Positions 1 to 6,926 are shown, counted from the stretch's first letter. The stretch is DNA of 12,714 nucleotides from Actinomycetota bacterium (GCA_016213595.1 JACRAA010000140.1:1-12714), one strand, 5' to 3'. Notes: generated from the letters alone by a model not told the origin. A program made the numbers and translations.

Positions 1-749
1 AAGACGTCGGTGCCGTCGCACACGCCACCGCAGGCCCCTTCGCCCTGGCACGGCTCCCGGGCGCCGCGCGGCGCGCCGGCGACGAGGACGCACGTGCCGG
101 CCGTCTCCGGCTGGTGCTCGACCGGGCTGTGGACGAAGGGGAAGCCGGGGTCCGAGGTGAGCAGCCGCCACTGGACGGACACCTCACCGCGCGCCGGCAC
201 CTCGAGGTCCCAGGTCGCGTGGATGCGGTCGGTCGCGACCTGGACGAACGAGCCCGGCGCGACCAGGCACGCCTCCCCGGCCTGACCGAACCGCCAGGTG
301 TACGTCCCGTCATCATGCGGGGCGGGCACTGGCCGCTGCTCGGAGCCGAGGCTGGCCCGGACAGCCGACATGGGCGCCGAGTCGGGGGCCACGACCAGCG
401 TGAGGGGTACGCGGAGGTCGTGGGGGGCCGTGCTGCGAACGACGACGCGCTCGTACAGCCCTTTCGAGGTCAGCGTGCGCTCGCGGCGACAGACGACGGC
501 CGGGTCCGCGCCGAGCTCCGGCGTGCGCCACACCGTGTCGAAGCGGGCCGTCCCGCCTCCCGGCTCGACCGTGCCGATGTGCTCGTTGGTGGGGCCGTCG
601 GCAGTGAGCGTGACGGTGGAGGCGACCCGTACGTCGGCGCAGTACACCCCCTGGACCGGCGACTCGACGATCTGTCCGTCGCGTCGGGACCAGCACTGTT
701 GAGGAGCGGCCAGGACCACGCTCAGCTCGTGCAGGTAGGGCTGCTCCAT
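1..749 (-). CDS. Glycogen debranching enzyme N-terminal domain protein (3' end outside window)
   Basis: An open frame runs from ATG at 749 off the left edge, giving 249 codons. A strong ribosome site (GGAGGG, 8 bases before ATG) supports the start. The protein begins MEQPYLHELSVVLAAPQQCW and continues with GVYCADVRV near residue 35 and an all-beta region. This resembles the N-terminal domain of actinobacterial amylo-alpha-1,6-glucosidase-like 'glycogen debranching' proteins, which precedes an (alpha/alpha)6 glucosidase domain expected beyond the edge. Such enzymes act on alpha-1,6 branch points of glycogen or related glucans in the cytoplasm; that role is inferred from the family. The last visible residues are cysteine-rich (Cys220, 234, 240, 244), which I do not recall for the family. 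The gene is divergent from the iron permease. No catalytic residue is visible, so the assignment rests on the N-terminal pattern only. Confidence 0.62.
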   Translation of the reverse strand, partial: MEQPYLHELSVVLAAPQQCWSRRDGQIVESPVQGVYCADVRVASTVTLTADGPTNEHIGTVEPGGGTARFDTVWRTPELGADPAVVCRRERTLTSKGLYERVVVRSTAPHDLRVPLTLVVAPDSAPMSAVRASLGSEQRPVPAPHDDGTYTWRFGQAGEACLVAPGSFVQVATDRIHATWDLEVPARGEVSVQWRLLTSDPGFPFVHSPVEHQPETAGTCVLVAGAPRGAREPCQGEGACGGVCDGTDV

Positions 750-849
750 CGGGTCCCCCTCCGGTTCCAAGGTCCCGTTCACGCTACCGCTCGCCTCGAC
801 CACCTATCAGGGAAGCCGACACATCGCCGGACGGATCGTGAGACGGCAT

Positions 850-878
850 TTGACAACGTCTGCGTTGCATTATTCAAT
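850..878 (+). promoter_or_regulatory. Promoter of the efeU-like gene
   Basis: A perfect TTGACA (850-855) is followed after 17 bases by TTCAAT (873-878), which matches 4 of 6 bases of TATAAT. The expected transcription start is near 885, at the edge of the iron box, so a bound regulator would block initiation. The local stretch is AT-rich compared with its surroundings. Confidence 0.65.
854..867. promoter_or_regulatory. Short inverted repeat inside the efeU promoter
   Basis: CAACG (854-858), a 4-base centre TCTG, then CGTTG (863-867): a perfect 5-base inverted repeat in the spacer between the -35 and -10 boxes. The location suits an operator for a second regulator. The arms are short, so chance is possible. 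Confidence 0.3.
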
Positions 879-884
879 TTGAGC

Positions 885-903
885 CGAGGTAAGGCTAACC
901 TAA
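885..903. promoter_or_regulatory. Iron box (DtxR/IdeR-type operator)
   Basis: CGAGGTAAGGCTAACCTAA matches the 19-base DtxR/IdeR consensus TTAGGTTAGSCTAACCTAA at 16 of 19 positions, and the right half-site is perfect. It sits just downstream of the -10 box and 14 bases before the GTG start of the iron permease. DtxR/IdeR proteins bind such sites with Fe(II) and repress iron-uptake genes. The predicted outcome is repression of efeU when iron is plentiful. Confidence 0.85.
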
Positions 904-917
904 CTTGAGGAGATGTC

Positions 918-1769
918 GTGGTCGGGAACCTGCTGATCGGCCTGCGTGAGGGTCTGGAGGCGGCCCTCGTCGTCAGCGTGCTCATCGCGTACCTGGTCAA
1001 GTCCGGTCGCCGTCGGCACGTGCCGTTCGTCTGGCTCGGCACCGCGATCGCGGCTCTCGTCTCGCTCGGTTTCGGTGCCGCCCTGACGTTCGGCCCGCGT
1101 GGGCTCACGGACGAGATGCAGGACTCGATCGCCGGGTTCCTCTCGATCCTCGCGGTCGCGCTCGTGACCTGGATGATCTTCTGGATGGCCAAGGCGTCGC
1201 GCGGCCTCGTCACCCAGCTTCGGGGCCAGGTCGACTCGAGCGACGCCAAGCCCTGGTCGCTGGTTCTCATCGCCGCGCTCGCCGTAGGGCGGGAAGGGCT
1301 GGAGACAGCCTTGTTCCTGTGGGCCGCCACGCGGTCCGCCGTCCAGGTCGGGACCCCCACCGCCGAGCCCCTCATCGGAGCACTCACCGGCCTGGTCCTC
1401 GCGATCGGGCTCGGGTACGCGATCTACGCCGGCGCTGTCCGGCTCAACCTCACGAAGTTCTTCACGGTCACGGGTGGCGCCCTGATCGTCATCGCCGCCG
1501 GGGTCCTCGCGTACGGCTTCCACGACCTGCAGGAGGGTGATGTCCTGCCGGGCGAGCACCTCCTCGCCTACGACGTCTCGGCCACCATCCCGCCGGACAG
1601 CCTCGTCGGCACGCTCGTCAAGGGGATCTTCAACCTGTCGCCGTCGGCGACGGTGCTGGAGGTGGCCGTGTGGCTCGTGTACGTGGTGGTCGTCGGGGCG
1701 CTCTTCATCCGCTCCGTCCGCCGCGGCGTCCCCAAGCCGGCCTCCAACCCGCAGCTCGTCAGGAACTGA
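918..1769 (+). CDS. efeU: EfeU/FTR1-family iron permease
   Basis: This is a 283-residue polytopic membrane protein of the FTR1/EfeU family, which moves iron across the cytoplasmic membrane. Both hallmark REGLE motifs are present: residues 10-14 in the first helix (LREGLEAAL) and 125-129 in the fourth (GREGLETALFLW). Their Glu and Arg residues form the iron path in this family. About seven hydrophobic segments fill the length, which is normal for the family. GTG at 918 is chosen because GAGGAG lies at 907-912; an ATG at 913 is in another frame. The gene is driven by a promoter overlapped by an iron box, so it is probably iron-repressed. It is an orphan here: no efeO or efeB follows, and the next gene is convergent and unrelated. 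A partner for oxidation or periplasmic capture must lie elsewhere or be absent. Confidence 0.9.
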   Translation: MVGNLLIGLREGLEAALVVSVLIAYLVKSGRRRHVPFVWLGTAIAALVSLGFGAALTFGPRGLTDEMQDSIAGFLSILAVALVTWMIFWMAKASRGLVTQLRGQVDSSDAKPWSLVLIAALAVGREGLETALFLWAATRSAVQVGTPTAEPLIGALTGLVLAIGLGYAIYAGAVRLNLTKFFTVTGGALIVIAAGVLAYGFHDLQEGDVLPGEHLLAYDVSATIPPDSLVGTLVKGIFNLSPSATVLEVAVWLVYVVVVGALFIRSVRRGVPKPASNPQLVRN

Positions 1770-1867
1770 CGACCTCCGGGGACGCCCGCGTCCTCTGGGC
1801 GCGTCCCCTCCGCTCCGCCCGCCGCTTGGCCCGCCCGGTGCCCACTCGCCGGCCGACTTCCCCACCT

Positions 1868-1928
1868 CGCACCCCCTGCCGGATCGTCACACCCCCTCCA
1901 GGGGGTGCGACGTCATGCAGGGGGTGCG
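1868..1928. terminator. Nested palindromes, probable bidirectional terminator
   Basis: Two inverted repeats are nested. The outer arms CGCACCCCCTGC (1868-1879) and GCAGGGGGTGCG (1917-1928) are perfect over 12 bases. The inner arms (1885-1897 and 1900-1912) pair over 13 positions with one mismatch around a tiny centre. The core word, AGGGGGTGYGAC or a close variant, thus occurs four times, two per strand. The site is about 100 bases after the efeU stop, between convergent genes, so transcription termination for both is plausible. There is no U-tract. A protein-binding array is the alternative. Confidence 0.5.
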
Positions 1929-1958
1929 ACGTTGTGCTGCGGGGAGGGGGGCCGCCTC

Positions 1959-2040
1959 CGAGAGGACCTGTACGTGTTCGCGAGAGGACCTGTACGCGTT
2001 CGCGAGAGGACCTGTACGTGTTCACGAGAGGACCTGTACG
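1959..2040. repeat. 22-bp direct tandem repeat, 3.7 copies
   Basis: Units begin at 1959, 1981, 2003 and 2025, each starting CGAGAGGACCTGTACG, followed by TGTTCG, CGTTCG or TGTTCA. The fourth unit is cut after 16 bases, 3 bases before the stop codon of the convergent transporter gene. A 22-base period is not a multiple of three, so this is not a coding repeat. It equals about two helical turns, which would place the units on one face of DNA. There are no spacers, so it is not a CRISPR array. Its function is unknown. Confidence 0.85.
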
Positions 2041-2043
2041 GAG

Positions 2044-2958
2044 TCAGCCCCCGAAGCGGACGAGGAGGACGCCTCCCAGGACGAGTACGGCGCCGAGCAG
2101 GCGCTGGACGCTCAGGTGGCGTCGCGGGAACCCGAACGCGCCGACGTGGTCCAGCACCAGGCCGCCCGTCACCTGTCCCAGCAGCGCGGCGCTGATCGCC
2201 AGCGACGTGCCGAGGATCGGCGTCACGTAGGCGATCGAGAACACGAAGCCCGCACCGATGAGGCCGCCCGAGAGGCCCCACCAGGGCAGCCGCCCCTCGT
2301 GGCGCGGCCGCTTGCGCGCGACGAGGTTGACGAGGACCAGACCGACCAGCCCCACGGCGAACGACACGAGCGCCGCCGCCAGCGGGGAGCCCATGACCGT
2401 GCCGAGCCTGCCGTTGACGGTCGCTTGGACAGCTCCCAGCACGCCCGCCCCGATGCCGGCCGCCCACAGGACCACCACGGCCCAGGACCGGCCGGAGCCG
2501 GCGGGCGCAGAGCGGTGTGGCAGGTTGACGAGCGCGGCACCGGCGGCGACGAGCACCACCCCCACGACCCGTCCGATGGTGAGCGGCCGCGCCGCCGTAC
2601 CGAACGCTCCGATGGTGTCGATGGCCAGCCCGCCGACCACCTGCCCGAAGAGCGGGAGGATCACCGTTGCCGAGGCACCGATCCGCGGCAGCAGCACCAT
2701 GTTCATCGTCAGGAAGATGAGCCCGCACAGGCCTCCGACCCAGATCCACCAGGGCTGGGACGCGGCTGTCGCTGCTAGTGGGAGTGGGGTTCGGGTGAGG
2801 ACGAGCACGAGGGCGAGCCCGACCGTACCGATACCGAAGGACACGAGCGAGGCCAGGAGCGTCGCGCGCAGGTGCCGGGCGAGGCGACTGTTGACGCCGG
2901 TCTGCACGGGGATGACGGCTCCGACGAGGACGGCGAGCACCACAGCCACTATCGCCAC
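2044..2958 (-). CDS. DMT-superfamily transporter, YdcZ/DUF606 type, internally duplicated
   Basis: This is a 304-residue integral membrane protein. It is an obvious tandem duplication of a five-helix DMT_YdcZ (DUF606) unit. GVNSRL (residue 21) in the first half matches VNGRL (about 181) in the second. LFGQVVGGLAIDTIGAFG (about 103) matches LLGQVTGGLVLDHVGAFG (about 260). Single-unit family members have about 140 residues. The family belongs to the drug/metabolite transporter superfamily; the substrate is unknown. Translation starts at GTG 2958, preceded by AAGGAG with a 5-base spacer. The gene begins 50 bases after the radical SAM gene on the same strand and is probably the last gene of that operon. 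Its position suggests export or import of a compound linked to the upstream module, which is inference only. Confidence 0.85.
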   Translation of the reverse strand: MAIVAVVLAVLVGAVIPVQTGVNSRLARHLRATLLASLVSFGIGTVGLALVLVLTRTPLPLAATAASQPWWIWVGGLCGLIFLTMNMVLLPRIGASATVILPLFGQVVGGLAIDTIGAFGTAARPLTIGRVVGVVLVAAGAALVNLPHRSAPAGSGRSWAVVVLWAAGIGAGVLGAVQATVNGRLGTVMGSPLAAALVSFAVGLVGLVLVNLVARKRPRHEGRLPWWGLSGGLIGAGFVFSIAYVTPILGTSLAISAALLGQVTGGLVLDHVGAFGFPRRHLSVQRLLGAVLVLGGVLLVRFGG

Positions 2959-3008
2959 GTGTTCTCCTTGTCGTCGGCGCCCTCACCCTACGGTGGTGGG
3001 CCGACGGC

Positions 3009-4073
3009 TCAGCGCGCGAGCCGTACGGGGATGCGTCGCGTCCCGAAGTGGCTCGGCGCGGCGTCGAAGCGTCCCGGCAGCCTCGTACCGCAGTCCGGGC
3101 AGGTTCCCTCGCGTGTGACCCGGTACCGCAGCAGGTCGTACTGGTCACGCTCGATGAGGGCGCCGCCACAGCCGGAGCAGTACGTGACCTCGCCGGCCCG
3201 GTTGGCGATGTTGCCGGTGTACACGTGGTGGAGGCCCTCCTCGAGGAGGATGTCCCGCGCGCGCCGAAGCGTGGCCGGCGGCGTGGGCGGCACGTCCCGC
3301 ATGCGCCAGTCGGGGTGGAAGGCCGTGACGTGGTGGGGCACGTCCGGCCCGAGCTCCGAGCGGACCCAGCGGCCCATCGCGTGCAGCTCCTCGTCGGAGT
3401 CGTTGTGCCCCGGGATGAGCAGGGTTGTGATCTCGACCCACACGTCGGTCTCCGCGACGAGGTACGTCAGCGTGTCGAGCACGGGCCGCAGCCGGGCTCC
3501 GGTGATCCGTGCGTAGAAGTCGTCGCTGAAGCCCTTGAGGTCCACGTTCGCCGCATCCATGACCGAGAAGAGGTCCCGGCGAGCCTCGGGCTGCACGTAT
3601 CCGGCGGTCACCGCGACCGACGCGACCCCGACCTCACGGCAGGCGAGCGCGGTGTCCATGGCGTACTCGGCGAAGATCACCGGGTCGTTGTACGTGAAGG
3701 CGACACTCCGGCAGCCGAGGTCGACAGCCCTTTCCGCGATCACCTCGGGCGACGCCTGGTCCATGAGCCGGTCCATCTCCCGGGCCTTCGACATGTCCCA
3801 GTTCTGGCAGAACTTGCAGCCCAGGTTGCAGCCGGCGGTTCCGAACGACAGGACCGACGTGCCGGGGTGGAAGTGGGCGAGGGGCTTCTTCTCGATGGGG
3901 TCGATGCAGAAGCCCGACGAGCGCCCGTACGTCGTGAGAACCATCTCGTCGCCCTCTCGGGCTCGGACGAAGCAGAAACCCCGCTGTCCGTCTTTGAGAC
4001 GGCACTCGCGAGGGCAGAGGTCGCACTGGATGCGGCCGTCGTCGAGGCTGTGCCACCAGCGTGCGTTGTTCAT
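3009..4073 (-). CDS. amrS: AmmeMemoRadiSam system radical SAM enzyme
   Basis: This 354-residue radical SAM protein is encoded with MEMO and AMMECR1 partners. The cluster motif is C82-x3-C86-x2-C89 (GCNLGCKFCQNW), which holds the [4Fe-4S] cluster that cleaves S-adenosylmethionine. An N-terminal cysteine group (C17, C20, C24, C34; CDLCPRECRL) and a C-terminal pair of CxxC motifs (C299/C302 and C325/C328) look like additional metal sites or a zinc ribbon. These features, and the IEKKPLAHFHPG and FTYNDPVIFAEY segments, identify the AmrS subfamily rather than pyruvate formate-lyase activases, its nearest relatives. The reaction is not established. ATGA overlap (4070-4073) with the upstream AMMECR1 gene implies translational coupling. 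The length is normal for the family. Confidence 0.93.
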   Translation of the reverse strand: MNNARWWHSLDDGRIQCDLCPRECRLKDGQRGFCFVRAREGDEMVLTTYGRSSGFCIDPIEKKPLAHFHPGTSVLSFGTAGCNLGCKFCQNWDMSKAREMDRLMDQASPEVIAERAVDLGCRSVAFTYNDPVIFAEYAMDTALACREVGVASVAVTAGYVQPEARRDLFSVMDAANVDLKGFSDDFYARITGARLRPVLDTLTYLVAETDVWVEITTLLIPGHNDSDEELHAMGRWVRSELGPDVPHHVTAFHPDWRMRDVPPTPPATLRRARDILLEEGLHHVYTGNIANRAGEVTYCSGCGGALIERDQYDLLRYRVTREGTCPDCGTRLPGRFDAAPSHFGTRRIPVRLAR

Positions 4074-4675
4074 GTCTCCTCGAAAGCCTTGACGGTGTAG
4101 CGCGAGAGCCGGACGTGCTCATCCCACCAGCCGGGCGGCAGGCCGGCCTTGCGGACGAGGTGCTCCAGGAACGCCTCGGGATCGGACAGCGAGTCCCAGA
4201 CCTGGGGGAGGAACGTGCTGCGGTGGGTTCCGAACTCGAGGATGAGCCCGTCCACGCCCGGTCGTAGCCGCGAGGCGGCGTCCGTGCGGCTCGTGCAGGG
4301 GTACGTCTCCGGTGTCGACAGCACGGACACCTCGAGGTGGGTGACGGGCAGCTCATCCAGGTCCAGCGGCGGGAAGCGGGGGTCGTGGAGGGCGGCGTTC
4401 ACCGCGTTCGCCGCGACGTCGTCGCGCAGGGGGCGGTGGGCGACGAGACTGCCGACGCAGCCCCGCAAGGCACCGGACTGGGTGAGGGTGACGAACGAGG
4501 CGCCGGGAGCGTCGAGCCAGGGATGCGGGTTCCGGCCCTCCCGGTTCTCAGCGTCTCCCGTTTCCGCCTCGGACGGCTCACCGGGGCAGGTGTTCTCGGC
4601 ACCGAGCCGCGTCGAGATGGCCTGGCGGGCGATCCCGCACAGCACGGGCCCGGCCCTCAGTGGCAGCTCAGGCAT
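4070..4675 (-). CDS. amrA: AMMECR1-domain protein (AmmeMemoRadiSam system protein A)
   Basis: This 201-residue protein has the AMMECR1 fold. The signature LRGCVG occurs at residues 70-75, after WLDAPGASFVTLTQ, and is followed by DPRFPPLDLDELP and the C-terminal FLEHLVRKAGLPPGWW. The conserved Cys and Arg of LRGC are thought to form the active or binding site; the biochemical role is unknown. Residues 26-50 form an acidic, low-complexity insert that lengthens the usual spacing between the first helix and the core. The start at 4675 overlaps the MEMO gene by 8 bases, and the stop overlaps the radical SAM start by 4. The three therefore belong to one transcription unit, and their products probably act together in the cytoplasm. 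Confidence 0.93.
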   Translation of the reverse strand: MPELPLRAGPVLCGIARQAISTRLGAENTCPGEPSEAETGDAENREGRNPHPWLDAPGASFVTLTQSGALRGCVGSLVAHRPLRDDVAANAVNAALHDPRFPPLDLDELPVTHLEVSVLSTPETYPCTSRTDAASRLRPGVDGLILEFGTHRSTFLPQVWDSLSDPEAFLEHLVRKAGLPPGWWDEHVRLSRYTVKAFEET

Positions 4676-5453
4676 ACGACCTCCTCAGTCGGAAGGCGGC
4701 GTAGCCGACGACGCTGTCTCGGGTGCCGGCGGTGTCCCCGGAGCTGCACGCGGACAGCAGCTCGGGTGTCCACCTGCGGCGCTGCGCCGCGACGAGTGCG
4801 CCGTTGAGCGGGTACGCACCGCAGGCGCGGTCGGGGGGGATCGTCCGGTCGAGGGCGATGACGCGTTCGATGGTGTCCGCATCGAGGACGGCCGCGTCTG
4901 CGTACGGGTGGTAGTGGCTCAGGTCGGTCGATACGACGAGCGCTGTGCCGGGCACGCCGAGGGCGAGGTCGATCGCGTCGGCAACCGTGGTCGGGTCGGC
5001 GGCGCCGACCGCGACGGGCACGACGGGCACATCGGGTGCCACGACCTGGAGGAACGGCAACTGGACCTCGAGCGAGTGCTCCTGCGCGTGGACGTCCGGC
5101 CGTACCGACATGGCGGGTGACTCGTGCAGCGCGGCGACGAGCTCAGGGTCGGCGGGGACGATGCCCAAGGGCGTCTCGAAGGCGTCGGCGCCTGAGAGGG
5201 CGAGACCCGCGACGTACACGCGGTGGGTCGGCCCGATCAGCAGGATCCGCTCGGGCGGGTCCGCGCGCAGCGCCACGTACCCGAAGGCTGCGGTTGAGCC
5301 CGAGTAGATGTAGCCGGCGTGGGGGACGATGTAGCCGGCCGCTGGTCCCGGATCCGGGTTCGCTTCGTCCAGGAGCTCCACCAGCATCTGCCGGAGCTGC
5401 GCTGGATGAGCTGGGTAGAACTGCCCGGCGACGGCAGGAGGCCGTACGGTCAT
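4668..5453 (-). CDS. amrB: MEMO-like protein (AmmeMemoRadiSam system protein B)
   Basis: This 261-residue MEMO1-family protein is related to extradiol dioxygenases (LigB fold). The metal-site residues of human MEMO1 (His49, His81, His192, Cys244) correspond to His45 in VPHAGY, His77 in GPTHR, His180 in TDLSHY and Cys211 in ACGAYPLNG. HSLEVQLPFLQ (from 126) and SSGDTAG (237-243) are also conserved. Bacterial function is unknown; the human protein binds metal and affects signalling and iron handling. ATG 5453 is preferred over in-frame TTG 5462. TAGATT lies exactly 7 bases upstream of ATG 5453, where a -10 box for a leaderless mRNA would be, and neither candidate has a good ribosome site. This is the first gene of the operon. 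Confidence 0.93.
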   Translation of the reverse strand: MTVRPPAVAGQFYPAHPAQLRQMLVELLDEANPDPGPAAGYIVPHAGYIYSGSTAAFGYVALRADPPERILLIGPTHRVYVAGLALSGADAFETPLGIVPADPELVAALHESPAMSVRPDVHAQEHSLEVQLPFLQVVAPDVPVVPVAVGAADPTTVADAIDLALGVPGTALVVSTDLSHYHPYADAAVLDADTIERVIALDRTIPPDRACGAYPLNGALVAAQRRRWTPELLSACSSGDTAGTRDSVVGYAAFRLRRSYA

Positions 5454-5460
5454 GAGCCCC

Positions 5461-5466
5461 AATCTA
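5461..5466 (-). promoter_or_regulatory. -10 box for leaderless MEMO operon mRNA
   Basis: On the minus strand, TAGATT (5466-5461) fits TANNNT and ends 7 bases before ATG 5453, so transcription should begin at the start codon. No convincing -35 box or Shine-Dalgarno sequence is present. The MEMO/AMMECR1/radical SAM/transporter operon probably starts here, separate from the genes upstream on the same strand. Confidence 0.5.
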
Positions 5467-5515
5467 CGCCGGGCTCAACCCCCCGACAGGCGCCGCCGTA
5501 CCCACGCCTGACCGC

Positions 5516-6403
5516 TCATCCCGAGACGAGCGCGGCCACCTCGAGGAGACCTGCGGCCTGGTCGGCGGGGCTCTGCACGGTGGGGCCGAGGTTGACCTTG
5601 AGCCCGAGGATGCCGTCGTACGGCTCGGCCGCTCGGCGTGCCTCGGCGACGAGCGCCGGAGTCAGCAGGCTGCCCGCCGGAGCCCCCGAGCACCCGGACG
5701 GCGCGAGGTGGACGTCGCGCCACGCCTCGCCGAGGTCGGTCGCGACGTCGGCGACGGACGAGAACATGAGCGCCCCGAGAAGTCCTCGGCCGGCAGCTGA
5801 GCGCACGTGCTCCGTCGCCGTGGTCACCTCCCGGGTCTCGATCACGCTCCTCGCCCAGTTCACGCCTGCCGTGACCGGGGTGACGGACGAGAGCGAGGAG
5901 ATGACGTCCAGCTCGTCGGCGAGGGAGAGGAAGCCCTTCTCCGGGCGGTGTCGGGTGGACCAGGCGTCGCAGTGCTCGACGACGAGGCGAGCCCCGTTCC
6001 AGTCCCAGGATGCGACTTCGGCGAGCGTCTCGGCGAAGGCGGCCGGCGTCCCGGTGCGGGCCGGCGCCGACTGAAGCGCGACGGCCGCCACGTCCGTACG
6101 GCGGGAGACCACGTCGCGTACAGCCTTGAGGAGGGCTATGGCCGCCGCCCGTCCAGCGTGGTCGGGCGACGCTGGACCCCACGCCGGGTCAGCCGTGATC
6201 GACGACATCGTGGCGGGCATGAGCGTGATGACGTGCTGCCAGGCGGACGGGACCGCGACCGGCGGCAGGGCGACCTCGCCGTCGACGAAAGGCAGTTCAA
6301 GGCCGGCGACGAGCGGAGACGCGGCGAGGAGCGTGACGACCGCCGCGGCCGACGGCGAAGCCGGGGGGCCGTACGTGGGGTAGGCGCCGATGTGGACGGT
6401 CAC
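5516..6403 (-). CDS. DUF4862-family protein (TIM-barrel-like)
   Basis: A 295-residue protein resembling the DUF4862 family, which looks distantly like sugar-phosphate isomerase/epimerase TIM barrels. Supporting segments are the N-terminal VTVHIGAYPTYGP, SPLVAGLELPF (about residue 35), WQHVITLMPATM, LVVEHCDAW with a possible catalytic or metal-binding Glu, KGFLSLADELDVI, GVNWARSVIETR and GLLGALMFSSV. The reaction is unknown. GTG 6403 is chosen because protein similarity starts there and because GTGA overlaps the stop of the thioredoxin-like gene (6400-6403), a classical coupling arrangement. An in-frame extension to 6688 is only arginine/alanine-rich shadow translation of that upstream gene. 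The two form a bicistronic operon ending 63 bases before the MEMO start. Confidence 0.72.
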   Translation of the reverse strand: MTVHIGAYPTYGPPASPSAAAVVTLLAASPLVAGLELPFVDGEVALPPVAVPSAWQHVITLMPATMSSITADPAWGPASPDHAGRAAAIALLKAVRDVVSRRTDVAAVALQSAPARTGTPAAFAETLAEVASWDWNGARLVVEHCDAWSTRHRPEKGFLSLADELDVISSLSSVTPVTAGVNWARSVIETREVTTATEHVRSAAGRGLLGALMFSSVADVATDLGEAWRDVHLAPSGCSGAPAGSLLTPALVAEARRAAEPYDGILGLKVNLGPTVQSPADQAAGLLEVAALVSG

Positions 6404-6855
6404 AGCGTGGGGGAGGCAGACCGGAACGTCGCGGCGATCGCCTGGTCGACCCAGCGTCGCAGCTGCGGAAGCTGCATGGCACCCGTGTGCCGTGCGATCT
6501 CCTCGCCCTGCCACAGCAGCAGGAGTGTGGGGATGAGGCGCGCCTCGTGCTTCGACTGCACCCGCCGGGCGTCCTCGACGTTGACCCTGACGAGCTTCAC
6601 CCTGCCGGCGCGCTCGGCGACGACCCGCTCGAGCAGCGGCCCGACGAGTCGGCTCGGCTGTGCCCAGCCGGCCCACAGCTCGACGCACACCACGACCTTG
6701 GTCGAGTCGGCGATCGCCAGGTAGTCAGCGTCCACCGCCTCGGTGATCCAGGGCAGGAAGCCATGGCACTGAGCGCAGCGCGGAGCGTCGTCGGCCACGA
6801 AAGGCACCTGGTTCTTGGTCCTGCAGGTGGCGCAGGTCACGGTTGCCGCGTCCAT
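6400..6855 (-). CDS. Thioredoxin-fold protein with zinc ribbon but no CxxC active site
   Basis: This 151-residue protein has the layout of thioredoxin 2 (TrxC). An N-terminal zinc ribbon has C8/C11 (CATC) and C27/C30 (CAQC), followed by a thioredoxin domain with DSTKVVVCVELWA, an RVNVED strand and the cis-proline segment ARLIPT (Pro109). Where family members read WCGPC, this protein has WAQPS (64-68), so both redox cysteines are replaced (A65, S68). It cannot do thiol-disulfide exchange by the normal mechanism and may be a binding or chaperone-like protein. ATG 6855 is preferred because GAGGAG lies 4 bases upstream. An in-frame GTG at 6882 has no clear ribosome site. The stop overlaps the DUF4862 gene by 4 bases, so the two are probably coupled. 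Confidence 0.82.
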   Translation of the reverse strand: MDAATVTCATCRTKNQVPFVADDAPRCAQCHGFLPWITEAVDADYLAIADSTKVVVCVELWAGWAQPSRLVGPLLERVVAERAGRVKLVRVNVEDARRVQSKHEARLIPTLLLLWQGEEIARHTGAMQLPQLRRWVDQAIAATFRSASPTL

Positions 6856-6880
6856 CTCACTCCTCGAAGCCGTCGAGGTC

Positions 6881-6886
6881 ACGTTA
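6881..6886 (-). promoter_or_regulatory. Possible -10 box of the thioredoxin-like gene
   Basis: On the minus strand, TAACGT (6886-6881) fits TANNNT. It would start transcription near 6875, leaving a leader of about 20 bases that contains the GAGGAG ribosome site used for ATG 6855. It would also exclude the upstream GTG 6882 as a start. No clear -35 box was found. Confidence 0.3.
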
Positions 6887-6926
6887 TCCCGTCCGGGTGG
6901 CGTGGTCCGTCCTGGTCCGCGCGCGT

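Noticed and set aside
900..1865. Minus-strand open frame of 321 codons over efeU
   Set aside because: Antisense to a clear FTR1 permease; composition is almost all Arg, Asp, Glu and Gly.
1959..2040. CRISPR array
   Set aside because: Units are directly adjacent with no spacers, and no cas genes are nearby.
1537..2778. Plus-strand open frame of 413 codons
   Set aside because: Runs from the end of efeU through the tandem repeat and antisense to the transporter; no domain pattern.
1913..3169. Minus-strand open frame of 418 codons
   Set aside because: Out of frame over the radical SAM C-terminus and the transporter, and through the tandem repeat.
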